64,000 nt of DNA, taken from positions 5,135-69,134 of the forward strand of contig JBJKQE010000091.1 of assembly GCA_046705645.1 (NCBI GenBank). Reading direction: 5' to 3'. This DNA comes from FEN-1297 sp046705645 (GTDB lineage Bacteria > Bacteroidota > Ignavibacteria > Ignavibacteriales > Ignavibacteriaceae). Under the pieces are notes generated by a model, which saw only the letters and a list, made by a program, of their open reading frames with translations, had not been told where the DNA came from and did not search any database. This document shows, in pieces, positions 26,969 to 35,544 of this stretch (the first letter of the stretch is position 1; each line of letters opens with the position of its first letter). The position numbers were made by a program, and so were the translations under genes.

Positions 26969-27412
26969 ATGAAAAGATTTAATATTTTGACTGTATTGTC
27001 GGTCTTATTACTGTCAGTCTCTCTCTTTGCAGTGAATAATGAGCTGAAGGAAGATAAATCAAATATTGAACAGACAATTACAAATTATGTAAAAAGTGTC
27101 GATAGCAGAAATGCTGATAATTTATCAAAAACTTTATTATCAAACGGCACTATTATTACATTAAATAATATTACAAAATCAGTTGATAAATACTCAGGAG
27201 ATCAATTTATTAACTTAGTTAAAAACGGAGAAAAAGGCGGTTGGGTAAGAAATGTCACTATCAATTCTGTTGATACTGATGGAAATACTGCCACTGCTCA
27301 AGTGAAAATTACAGATGCAAGATTAAAACAAACAGGTTTCTTTACTCTTGTAAAAGATAACGGTGCCTGGAAGGTTGTAAGCGAGGTAACAACTCTTGAG
27401 TTAAATAAATAA
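26969..27412 (+). CDS. Secreted NTF2/lumazine-binding-like small protein
   Basis: This 147-residue exported protein has a signal peptide (about 1-21) followed by an alpha+beta cone fold typical of SnoaL/DUF4440 or putative lumazine-binding proteins (IEQTITNYVKSVDSRNADNL, then AQVKITDARLKQTGFFTLVKDNGAWKVVSEV). No catalytic residues can be assigned. AGGTG lies eight bases before the ATG. The gene converges with the efflux operon, and a shared bidirectional terminator lies between them. Confidence 0.75.
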   Translation: MKRFNILTVLSVLLLSVSLFAVNNELKEDKSNIEQTITNYVKSVDSRNADNLSKTLLSNGTIITLNNITKSVDKYSGDQFINLVKNGEKGGWVRNVTINSVDTDGNTATAQVKITDARLKQTGFFTLVKDNGAWKVVSEVTTLELNK

Positions 27413-27429
27413 AATAAGCTGTAATTAAA

Positions 27430-27469
27430 AAAACGGTGTATTCTTAATTTTAATAGAATACGCCGTTTT
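27430..27469. terminator. Bidirectional intrinsic terminator
   Basis: A 15-base stem with one G-T wobble (27430-27444 with 27455-27469), a 10-base loop, A-rich on one side and T-rich on the other. It lies between convergent genes ending at 27412 and 27485 and can serve both. Confidence 0.9.
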
Positions 27470-27484
27470 ATTTTTTAAAAAATA

Positions 27485-29083
27485 TTATTTTGAAACTTCA
27501 GCGCTTCCAACTGGTTTCTTTTTGTATTTTAAAAAGAAAAGCGGGATTATTATCAAAATAGTTATTGCTGCTCCGGCCAAAAAATCATCGGCTATTCCGC
27601 GCACAAAAGCTTGATTGGTTAAATTTTGTGCAATCAAAATTTTGGCTCTGGCCGCTACCTGACTTCCAGCACCGCCCATTGATTGCTGAACAAAATGTTT
27701 TAATCCGTATTGTACATGTTTAAAAGCATCAGAATTTTTATTAACCGATTGACTATATATTGCAGAATGGAAAATAACTCTCCGTGTAAGTAAAGTACCT
27801 AAAATAGCAACACCGAAACTACCGCCGACTTGCCGGATAGTGTTAAACAATCCGGTAGCTTGGGCCATTTTTTCTTTGGGAATATTATTTATAGCAATTG
27901 TACTTAATGGAATAAACATAAAGCCTAATCCGAAGCCTCTAATGATTAAAGGCAGCAAGATTCCGCTATATTCGGTTGTAAGTGATAAATCTTTATACAA
28001 ATACATACTAAAAAATGTTAGAATGATTCCGATTGAAATTGGAATTTTGGGATTTAATTTATCTGTCATTTTACCTGCAATCGGCGACATTATAGCCTGA
28101 ATAATTCCTACGGGAAAAAATACCAGCCCAGCCTGCAGAGCCGTGTAGCTTAATGAATTTTGAAGATATATAGGTAAAAGAAAAGAGTTGCCGAAAAATG
28201 CTAAACCAAAAATAAAGAACATTATGTTGGATAAACCAAAATTACGACTCTTTAAAATTCTTAAATCCAATATTGGATTTTTAGCCGATAATTCTCTTGA
28301 TAAGAAAATTACAAAACTTATAAATGCAATAAAGAAACATGTAAGTATAAAGTTTGATGTCCATCCGCCTGTATTCCATGCAGAATTTCCATCTGAAAGA
28401 GCTAATAAAAGTGCTACAAGAAAAATCGTCATGCTTACCAGGCCGATCATATCAAACTTGCCTTTTCTAGGTATTTTGTAATCTTTCAAAATTACCCAAG
28501 CTGCAGCTACACCAATAGTTCCGATTGGAACGTTAATATCGAATATTGCATTCCAATCAAATTTGTCTATTAAATATCCTCCAAACATAGGACCTAGTGA
28601 AATAGAAGCTGCTGAAGCTATACCCCAAAATCCAAGTGCAAAACCTCTTTGTTCCGGAGGGAACTCTCTCGTAATGATAGCCATTCCCACTGGCATAATC
28701 AGACCTCCGCCAGCTCCTTGAATGATCCTGAAAAATATAAGCATGTTTTCGTTTGAAGCAAGACTGCATAGTAAAGATCCGATAGTGAAGAGTATTAATC
28801 CTAAATTGTATGCTTTTTTGTAACCGAAATTATCGGCAATCCATCCTGAAGATGGAAAGATAACCGATCTAATTAAAAGATATACCGTGAGCACCCATTC
28901 TATTTTATCTACACTTACACTGAATGCAGCCATCATTTTGGGCATGGCAACATTTACTATGGAGGCATCCAGCACAGATATAAATGTTCCTACCATAACA
29001 ACAGCAAGAACAAGCCACTTGTAATAGGAGCGTTCATGCAAATTTGAAATAGCCGACGAACCATTAATTATATTATTTGACAT
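27485..29083 (-). CDS. DHA2 (EmrB/QacA-type) MFS drug efflux pump, second copy
   Basis: This is a 14-helix proton-driven exporter of 532 residues. Visible features are the D1 motif region LDASIVNVAMPKM, the motif A loop GWIADNFGYKK, and the antiporter motif C with SLGPMFGGYLID. It is closely related along its whole length to the pump at 32095-33699 and presumably shares the HlyD adaptor and TolC channel encoded in the same locus. It follows the DHA3 pump after a 272-base gap, so it may have its own promoter. It is likely the product of a local duplication. Confidence 0.9.
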   Translation of the reverse strand: MSNNIINGSSAISNLHERSYYKWLVLAVVMVGTFISVLDASIVNVAMPKMMAAFSVSVDKIEWVLTVYLLIRSVIFPSSGWIADNFGYKKAYNLGLILFTIGSLLCSLASNENMLIFFRIIQGAGGGLIMPVGMAIITREFPPEQRGFALGFWGIASAASISLGPMFGGYLIDKFDWNAIFDINVPIGTIGVAAAWVILKDYKIPRKGKFDMIGLVSMTIFLVALLLALSDGNSAWNTGGWTSNFILTCFFIAFISFVIFLSRELSAKNPILDLRILKSRNFGLSNIMFFIFGLAFFGNSFLLPIYLQNSLSYTALQAGLVFFPVGIIQAIMSPIAGKMTDKLNPKIPISIGIILTFFSMYLYKDLSLTTEYSGILLPLIIRGFGLGFMFIPLSTIAINNIPKEKMAQATGLFNTIRQVGGSFGVAILGTLLTRRVIFHSAIYSQSVNKNSDAFKHVQYGLKHFVQQSMGGAGSQVAARAKILIAQNLTNQAFVRGIADDFLAGAAITILIIIPLFFLKYKKKPVGSAEVSK

Positions 29084-29355
29084 GATGTATTTTCATCTAA
29101 AATTTATTAAAGAACTCTTTGCTTTGGCCCTTGCGCACTTTGAAATAATTCAGGCAAAGCGTCTCTTCAATGCAAGCGAAGGTCTATTTTAACATGAAAG
29201 ATCTCCGTTAACTTGAGGCGTGGGCGAGAAGGGTCGCTGAGAGAATAACTCCTTTGTTAGAAATATTAATATCAATTTCAGTAAAAAGGAATTTTATTAT
29301 AATGTCGCATTTAAAATCTCAATAGAATATTTGTTAAGTGTTTTAAAAAAATATT

Positions 29356-30699
29356 TTAATCTTTTTCTTCATATGATAATCTAGTTGCTGTTTCAACTCC
29401 CTGTAGAGCTTCCGGAATAATTCCCAGTCTTATGTATATTGGTCTAATAAGTGTTCTCATCTTCGGAAGATTAATTAAAAAATAAATTGCACCGATTAAG
29501 CAGAAAAATCCGCCGATAATTAATGTTAACGAAGCACCTATCAATCCGGCTGCTGTGCCTGCAAGTAAACTTCCAAATGGAGCAACACCTCTGAACGACA
29601 TTGCATAAAGACTCATTACTCTGCCGCGTTTATCATTATCCACAATTGTCTGCAGCATTGTGTTGCTTCCGGCTAATTGAATCATCATTCCGATACCGGT
29701 CATAAACATAAAAATTAAGGACAATACCAAAACATGTGAAAGCGCAAAGGCAATCAATCCGATTCCAAATACGAATACAGAATATGTTATAAGTTTTCCA
29801 AGACCCAAAACACTTTTTTTATTCATTAAAATTATTGCTCCTGAAAGGGCACCCAGACCGGAAGCTCCCATTAAAAATCCAAAAAGATCGGCTCCGCCAT
29901 GGAAAAATTGTTTTACAAAAACCGGAGCTAGAATTCTAATTGGTGTGCCCATAAAACTTACAATGGCCAGAAGGATTAGGATTGATTTAATTGGTTTAAA
30001 TCCGAAAGCGTATTGAAGTCCTTCTTTTAATTCTTTAAATGTTTCCTTTTTCTTGGGTGGAACGGACTTGTGCACAACATCCATTTTTAGTAATGATAAA
30101 ATAACTGCGATATAACTTATAGCGTTTAGTAGAAAGCACCATCCTTCACCAAATAATGAAATTAAAATTCCGGCAACTGCCGGTCCGATTAGCCTGGCAG
30201 AATTTACCATACTAGAGTTAATAGCTATTGCATTGCCTAAATCTTCCCGGTTATTGCCCACCATTTCAACCATAAAAGATTGTCTTGTAGGCATATCTAG
30301 AGCATCAAAAACGCCAAGAATTATGCTGAGTACTATAATTTCCCAAACTTGTATAACGTTGAATAATACAAGTCCCGCAAGCACAAAAGCTTGAATCATT
30401 GAAAGCGCTTGTGTGTATAAAAGAATTTTATGTTTGTTCAAACGGTCGGCTAATACACCTGCAAATGGTGTAATTATAAGAAGTGGAATTTGTCCTGAGA
30501 ATCCAACAACACCTAGGAGAAATGCAGAATTCGTTAATCTGTAAACGAGCCATGTTAGAGCAATACGCTGAACCCAGGTACCAACAATTGAAATGCCCTG
30601 TCCGCCGAAGTAAAGTCTAAAGTTTCTATGATTTAAAGCTCTAAATGCAGTAAAGCGTCCCAATAAATATTCAGTCGATCCGTTTTTCCCATTAGTCAT
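29356..30699 (-). CDS. DHA3-type MFS transporter (EntS-like)
   Basis: This 447-residue, 12-helix MFS transporter starts with AFRALNHRNFRLYFGGQGIS, the typical opening of the DHA3/EntS group. It has the motif A loop AGVLADRLNKHK and DALDMPTRQSFMVEMV between helices 4 and 5. Such proteins export siderophores or drugs. It lies 63 bases after the TolC gene and is therefore probably part of the efflux operon, although it does not need the adaptor. The substrate is unknown. Confidence 0.88.
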   Translation of the reverse strand: MTNGKNGSTEYLLGRFTAFRALNHRNFRLYFGGQGISIVGTWVQRIALTWLVYRLTNSAFLLGVVGFSGQIPLLIITPFAGVLADRLNKHKILLYTQALSMIQAFVLAGLVLFNVIQVWEIIVLSIILGVFDALDMPTRQSFMVEMVGNNREDLGNAIAINSSMVNSARLIGPAVAGILISLFGEGWCFLLNAISYIAVILSLLKMDVVHKSVPPKKKETFKELKEGLQYAFGFKPIKSILILLAIVSFMGTPIRILAPVFVKQFFHGGADLFGFLMGASGLGALSGAIILMNKKSVLGLGKLITYSVFVFGIGLIAFALSHVLVLSLIFMFMTGIGMMIQLAGSNTMLQTIVDNDKRGRVMSLYAMSFRGVAPFGSLLAGTAAGLIGASLTLIIGGFFCLIGAIYFLINLPKMRTLIRPIYIRLGIIPEALQGVETATRLSYEEKD

Positions 30700-30762
30700 T
30701 CTTGAACATCTTTTCTCAATAATTTCCTATATTAAATGCTTTCTGCATTTAGCAAAAAAATG

Positions 30763-32067
30763 TCATCTGATTTCTTCCCCGATTGCTTCTTTTAAAGAAT
30801 ACATGTTAATTATATTCTCATATGAAACTCTTAAACTCAAAAGTTCAGCTTCGGAAAGTGAAGTTTCTGCGTCAATTAAATCCAAATTTGTAATTACACC
30901 GTCACGGTATCTTACCTCTGCTCTTGATAAAGCATCTTTTGCATGTTTCACTTGAACAGCAGTAGTTTTAATTTTTGATCTGCTTGCTTTTATATTTGTT
31001 ACAGCTTCTTCAACTTGAGTTTTTATTGTTCTTTCTAATTCCAGTATTTTAGCATTAGACGATTTTAGAGTAGCATCTGCTTCTTCTACTTTTGCATCTT
31101 TTAAATTGCCGTTAAAAATAGGAATCGAAGCATTTATTCCTGCTGCCCAATTGCCTCTTAATACATTTAGATTTGGCTCATATCCGTTTTTAAATCCGTA
31201 ACTGGCGATAACATTAAGTGTTGGTAAATCTGTAAGTGAAGCTGCCTGTTTGGAAATAGTAGCACTATTTTCAGCATCTCTGGCTAATTTCATTTCGGGT
31301 CTGTTTTGATATGCTTCCTGGATCAATGTTTCATCATTAATTGAAGTCGAATCCCACGAAAAATTTCCGGATAAATTTAATTCTTTACCGAATGGCCAGC
31401 CTAATAAGCTTTTAAGATAGATTTTTTCTTTACTAAGAGTATTCAGTAAATCTATCTTTTGATTTTCAGCAGCAGCTACTCTTACTTCTGTTGTAACTAC
31501 ATCAAAATCAGTTGCACTTCCGCTCAATACTTTCTTATTCGCATCTGCAATATGTTGTTTGAGTGTATTTATCTGTTCATCTTTAACTTTTACACTTTTT
31601 TCTAAAAATAGGATTGAATAAAAAGCTTGAATTGTCTGATAGCTTAAACTGTTTTTAACTAAATGCACTTTATCTTCGGCAGATAATTTATATGATTTTG
31701 CCAAATCCAAAAAAGCATTTCTTTTACCAAAATCATAAATTAAGTCGGAAGCAGCAATATGTGCATCATAATTATTAGGAGGTGCTAATGTAAAGCCAAG
31801 CCCGCCGAATTCAATTGTTGGAATGGGACCAATTCTTGTGTAAGACAAACTTCCATCAACTCTTGGATAATTAAAGCTATCCTGTTCTTTAATTTTAGCT
31901 TCAGCTGCATTTATCTGTTCTTCTGCCTGCTGCAACAGCGGCTGGTTTGTTAAAGTTAATTTAATAGCCTGCTTTATTGAGATTGAATCTTGATTAGCTT
32001 CTTGTGCATAGCCGCTAACGATTAATAATAATCCTAAAAATAAAGTGATTAATTTTTTATATTTCAT
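30763..32067 (-). CDS. TolC family outer-membrane efflux protein
   Basis: This 434-residue outer-membrane channel of a tripartite efflux system has a signal peptide (about 1-21, ending SGYAQ). It contains two repeats of the TolC fold (long helices with heptad character, strand segments YPRVDGSLSYTRIG and LPTLNVIASYGF) and RYRDGVITNLDLIDAETSL near the end, a TolC hallmark. AAAGGA precedes the ATG. It lies 27 bases after the DHA2 pump gene, completing the adaptor-pump-channel set. Confidence 0.93.
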   Translation of the reverse strand: MKYKKLITLFLGLLLIVSGYAQEANQDSISIKQAIKLTLTNQPLLQQAEEQINAAEAKIKEQDSFNYPRVDGSLSYTRIGPIPTIEFGGLGFTLAPPNNYDAHIAASDLIYDFGKRNAFLDLAKSYKLSAEDKVHLVKNSLSYQTIQAFYSILFLEKSVKVKDEQINTLKQHIADANKKVLSGSATDFDVVTTEVRVAAAENQKIDLLNTLSKEKIYLKSLLGWPFGKELNLSGNFSWDSTSINDETLIQEAYQNRPEMKLARDAENSATISKQAASLTDLPTLNVIASYGFKNGYEPNLNVLRGNWAAGINASIPIFNGNLKDAKVEEADATLKSSNAKILELERTIKTQVEEAVTNIKASRSKIKTTAVQVKHAKDALSRAEVRYRDGVITNLDLIDAETSLSEAELLSLRVSYENIINMYSLKEAIGEEIR

Positions 32068-32094
32068 ATACTATTTTCCTTTGTATAAATGGAA

Positions 32095-33699
32095 TTATTC
32101 CATAGCCTGCATTTTTTCTCCGGATTTCTTTTTATGATACCTGAGAAAGAAAAGTGGAATTAATAAGAATAAAGTAATTACAGCACCAACATAAAAGTCA
32201 TCAGTAATACCTTGAACAAAAGCCTGCCCGGCAACATTTTGAAGTATTAAAGCCTTGGCTCTTATAATTACGTCCCGACCGGCACCGCCTACAGATTGCT
32301 GTACAAAATTTTTAAGACCATACACTGTATGCTGGAAAATATCGGAATTGGAATTAACAGCCTGTCCGAATATTTGTGTATGGAAAATAACTCTTCTTGT
32401 TAGAAGTGTACCAAGTATTGCAACACCAAAACTTCCTCCGACCTGCCTGATCGTATTAAATAATCCGGTTGCTTGTGCCATTTCATTTTTGGGAATATCA
32501 TTTAAAGCAATTGTACTTAATGGAATAAACATAAAACCTAATCCGAATCCTCTAATTATAAGAGGCACCATAATTGCATTGTATTCAGATGTAAGAGATA
32601 AATCTTTATAGAGGTACATACTGAAAAATGTAAGCACAATTCCAATGAAAATAGGTATTTTCGGATTTAATTTATCTGTCATCCAGCCTGCAATAGGAGA
32701 CATGATAGCTTGTATAATTCCTACGGGGAAAAATACAAGACCTGCTTGTAATGCAGTGTAACCAAGTGAGTTTTGAAGATAAATCGGCAAAAGAAATGAA
32801 TTTCCGAAAAATGCCAATCCGAAAATAAAGAGCATAATATTGGCCATACCGAAATTACGGAATTTTAAAATCCGTAAATTTATTATCGGATGTTTAATCG
32901 TTAACTCAGTGGTTAGAAAAATTACAAAGCTGACGAAAGAAACAGCAAAACAAGTTAATATAAAGTTCGAAGTCCATCCTTCAGTATTCCACGCTGCATT
33001 ACCATCAGATAAAGCTAACAGCAGGGATGTCAAAAATAAGGTCATAGAAACGAAACCCACAAAATCAAATGATCGTGCATGGGTGGTTTTATATTCCCTT
33101 AAAATTATGAGAGTTGCTATAAGAGCAACAATGCCAACCGGAACATTAACATCGAATATTGCATGCCAGCTAAAGCTGTCAATTAAATATCCACCAACCA
33201 TAGGGCCAAGTGAAATTGATGCAGCGGCGGCTACACCCCAGAATCCCAGCGCCATTCCTCTTTGCTCTGGCGGGAACTCTCTGGTTACAATAGCCATACC
33301 TACAGGCATTATAAATCCGGCTCCTGCACCCTGGATAACTCTCATTGCAATAAGTACATTTTCATTTGGAGATAAACTGCATAATAATGAGCCGAGTGTA
33401 AATAAAAGCAATCCCAAGAAATAAGATTTTTTATAACCAAAATGGTCTGCAATCCATCCGGATGAAGGTAGTACTACTGCAAATACCAAAAGATAAGCAG
33501 TTAATACCCATTCAATTTTATCTACACTTGTGCCGAATGCAGCCATCATTTTTGTCAAACCAACATTTACAATTGTTGCGTCAAGAACAGCCATAAATGT
33601 TCCGACCATAACATTCGCTAGGACGAACCATTTAAAAGACGGATGTTCGTGAAGGTTTGACAGCTGCCTCACGTTTCCATTATTTGAAATCTTAGCCAT
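32095..33699 (-). CDS. emrB: DHA2 (EmrB-type) MFS drug efflux pump
   Basis: This 534-residue, 14-helix drug:proton antiporter is the inner-membrane pump of the tripartite system. The motif A loop GWIADHFGYKK and the motif C SLGPMVGGYLID are intact. In the D1 region it reads LDATIVNVGLTKM, with Thr where the paralogue and most relatives have Pro. The gene begins three bases after the adaptor stop, so translation is probably coupled. A 194-codon antisense frame inside it is a shadow. Confidence 0.93.
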   Translation of the reverse strand: MAKISNNGNVRQLSNLHEHPSFKWFVLANVMVGTFMAVLDATIVNVGLTKMMAAFGTSVDKIEWVLTAYLLVFAVVLPSSGWIADHFGYKKSYFLGLLLFTLGSLLCSLSPNENVLIAMRVIQGAGAGFIMPVGMAIVTREFPPEQRGMALGFWGVAAAASISLGPMVGGYLIDSFSWHAIFDVNVPVGIVALIATLIILREYKTTHARSFDFVGFVSMTLFLTSLLLALSDGNAAWNTEGWTSNFILTCFAVSFVSFVIFLTTELTIKHPIINLRILKFRNFGMANIMLFIFGLAFFGNSFLLPIYLQNSLGYTALQAGLVFFPVGIIQAIMSPIAGWMTDKLNPKIPIFIGIVLTFFSMYLYKDLSLTSEYNAIMVPLIIRGFGLGFMFIPLSTIALNDIPKNEMAQATGLFNTIRQVGGSFGVAILGTLLTRRVIFHTQIFGQAVNSNSDIFQHTVYGLKNFVQQSVGGAGRDVIIRAKALILQNVAGQAFVQGITDDFYVGAVITLFLLIPLFFLRYHKKKSGEKMQAME

Positions 33700-33702
33700 A
33701 TA

Positions 33703-34707
33703 TTATTTTACCTTAACTTTAATCTCTACAGACATTCCCGGCAATAATTTTATATTCTTTGGCGGATCTTGCTGGCCATTCTTTATTACAGGGTTTATAG
33801 AAATCTTAATTGGTACGCGCTGAGTAACTTTAGTAAAATTACCAGACGCGTTTGAAGGCGGAATTAATGAAAATTGAGATGCAGTATTAGAACCTATTTG
33901 AAATACTTGTCCCTTAAAATCCTGATCAGGATATGTATCAACAGAAATATCTACGGTATCTCCAAGGTGAATAGAGCCAAGTTTTGTTTCTTCTAAATCT
34001 GCTGTTACCCAAACATTTTTAAGATTATAAATTGTAAAAATCGGCTGGCCGGGAGAAACAACATCTCCTGTTAAAACCCATCTCTTTGCAACAATGCCGT
34101 CCATCGGAGAGAAAATTTCAGTATTCTGTAATTGTGTTTTTATAACTTTTAATTGTGCTTGAGCAGTTCCTACCTTGGACACTGAAATATTGTATGCGGC
34201 CTTTGCTGCTTCCAATGCTTTCTGCATATGATCAAATTGTTCTTTTGGAATTACATTATCTTTAAACTGAGTCTGTGCACGCTTAAAATCATCCTGAGCT
34301 TTCTCGACATTTACTTTAGCAAGTGTTATGCTCTCTTTGTCTAGATCCAGCATTGCTTCAGCTTGACTTTCCTGTGCCTTTAAATCAGTCGGGTCCAGTT
34401 TAACAAGTAACTGGCCTTGTTTAACCGTATCACCCTCATCGACATTTAAATCGGTAATTCTTCCAAGAATTTTAGAACTTACCGATAATTGATTACCATC
34501 TATGTATGCGTCGTCGGTATAAACATATCCTAATTGGCCGATATACCAATAAACACCTATAATAGCTGCAATTAGAATTATAAAAAATGGTATTATAATT
34601 TTTTTCTTTTTGAACAAAGGAACATCATCAATGTTTTGATCTTTGTCCAAGTTTAATCCTTTCTGGTTAGGATTATTTTGGTTTTTCATATCTTCATCTT
34701 GTGCCAT
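33703..34707 (-). CDS. emrA: HlyD/EmrA family periplasmic adaptor
   Basis: This 334-residue membrane fusion protein has a cytoplasmic N-terminus of about 35 residues and one helix (about 36-58). Half-lipoyl segments (VDEGDTVKQGQLLVKLDPTDL; IFSPMDGIVAKRWVLTGDVVSPGQP) flank a short coiled-coil hairpin, followed by a beta-barrel domain (VWVTADLEETKLGSI). It links the DHA2 pump to TolC. AAGGA lies before the ATG. It is the second gene of the operon, 35 bases after the TetR regulator gene. Confidence 0.93.
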   Translation of the reverse strand: MAQDEDMKNQNNPNQKGLNLDKDQNIDDVPLFKKKKIIIPFFIILIAAIIGVYWYIGQLGYVYTDDAYIDGNQLSVSSKILGRITDLNVDEGDTVKQGQLLVKLDPTDLKAQESQAEAMLDLDKESITLAKVNVEKAQDDFKRAQTQFKDNVIPKEQFDHMQKALEAAKAAYNISVSKVGTAQAQLKVIKTQLQNTEIFSPMDGIVAKRWVLTGDVVSPGQPIFTIYNLKNVWVTADLEETKLGSIHLGDTVDISVDTYPDQDFKGQVFQIGSNTASQFSLIPPSNASGNFTKVTQRVPIKISINPVIKNGQQDPPKNIKLLPGMSVEIKVKVK

Positions 34708-34742
34708 AAATATTTTTCCTTATTGAATAAAATTTCTATTAA

Positions 34743-35357
34743 TTATCTTTTTATAATTCCGTGAATAAAAATATCGGTAGCTATCATCATTTCTCTTTGC
34801 AAATTAACTCTGGTATCATCATCAACACCTTGCCCCTTTGCCCATCTAAGTACGTTGCATCTAAGTCCCTGAAGTATATGCAGAAAAACTTCTGCTGTTT
34901 CATCATTTAAATCCTGGTTAAATTCATTCGACTTTTTACCCTCATCAATTATTTTTTTAATTAAACTCATTTCAACTTCTGCAAAATCTAAAAATATTTT
35001 TTTGAAGAGAGATTTTGTATCGAAGTATGCATGTACACTTAATGTTCCAAGGTTGAGTAATTTCTGAAAGAAAATCATCCTTTGTTCAACATAACTTTTA
35101 AGTTTTTGTGATGCCGAATTTGGTTCGCTCATTATGAGCTCAATATTTTTTTGTAGTTCATTTAGTTCTTGTGAAATAACTGCTCTAAATAAATCTTCCT
35201 TTGTGGGGAAATAATAATAAAGCGAAGCTTTTCCCATTTCAACATCAGTTGCAATTTCATCCATTGTAACCTTAGAAAAACCGTAATGTGCAAAGCGTTT
35301 TCGTGCCGCTTGAATTATTATTGTTTCTTTTTCTTTAGTACTTTCTTCTTGAGACAT
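34743..35357 (-). CDS. TetR/AcrR family transcriptional regulator of the efflux operon
   Basis: This 204-residue repressor has an N-terminal helix-turn-helix (about 15-60: FAHYGFSKVTMDEIATDVEMGKASLYYYFPTKEDL, the classic TetR pattern) and a helical C-terminal ligand-binding domain. It is the first gene of the efflux operon and probably represses it and itself by binding the palindromes upstream. The inducer is unknown but probably a pump substrate. Confidence 0.93.
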   Translation of the reverse strand: MSQEESTKEKETIIIQAARKRFAHYGFSKVTMDEIATDVEMGKASLYYYFPTKEDLFRAVISQELNELQKNIELIMSEPNSASQKLKSYVEQRMIFFQKLLNLGTLSVHAYFDTKSLFKKIFLDFAEVEMSLIKKIIDEGKKSNEFNQDLNDETAEVFLHILQGLRCNVLRWAKGQGVDDDTRVNLQREMMIATDIFIHGIIKR

Positions 35358-35367
35358 ATTTTTCAGC

Positions 35368-35429
35368 TTTCGACTAATTTACTTGACGGGTCGAAATATA
35401 GAACATTTGTTAACATTAGTCAACTGTTC
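35368..35429 (-). promoter_or_regulatory. Promoter and operator candidates of the tetR-efflux operon
   Basis: On the minus strand TTGACT (35423-35418) and TATATT (35400-35395) are separated by exactly 17 bases, a near-consensus housekeeping promoter 38 bases upstream of the regulator ATG. An inverted repeat with arms GAACA/TGTTC (35401-35405, 35425-35429) spans the -35 to -10 spacer. A second perfect repeat, TTTCGAC/GTCGAAA (35368-35374, 35390-35396), overlaps the -10 box and start site. Both are suitable TetR-type operators; which one is used is unknown. Confidence 0.7.
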
Positions 35430-35544
35430 TTATCAAGTCTAGAGTAATGGTTTTGATAAAAAGCACACTGGGGTAAGTTTTTATTCGATTTTTAAAGTTT
35501 TTACAATATTTTCAGTTATGATTGGGTTAAAATTCTATGATGTT

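Noticed and set aside
29084..29355. Slightly GC-richer gap between the DHA3 and second DHA2 pump genes, checked for tRNA or small RNA
   Set aside because: No cloverleaf, terminator or coding pattern could be seen.
32840..33424. 194-codon open frame antisense to the DHA2 pump
   Set aside because: It lies wholly inside a strongly supported transporter gene, has no recognisable domain or ribosome site, and a similar shadow frame occurs opposite the paralogous pump.
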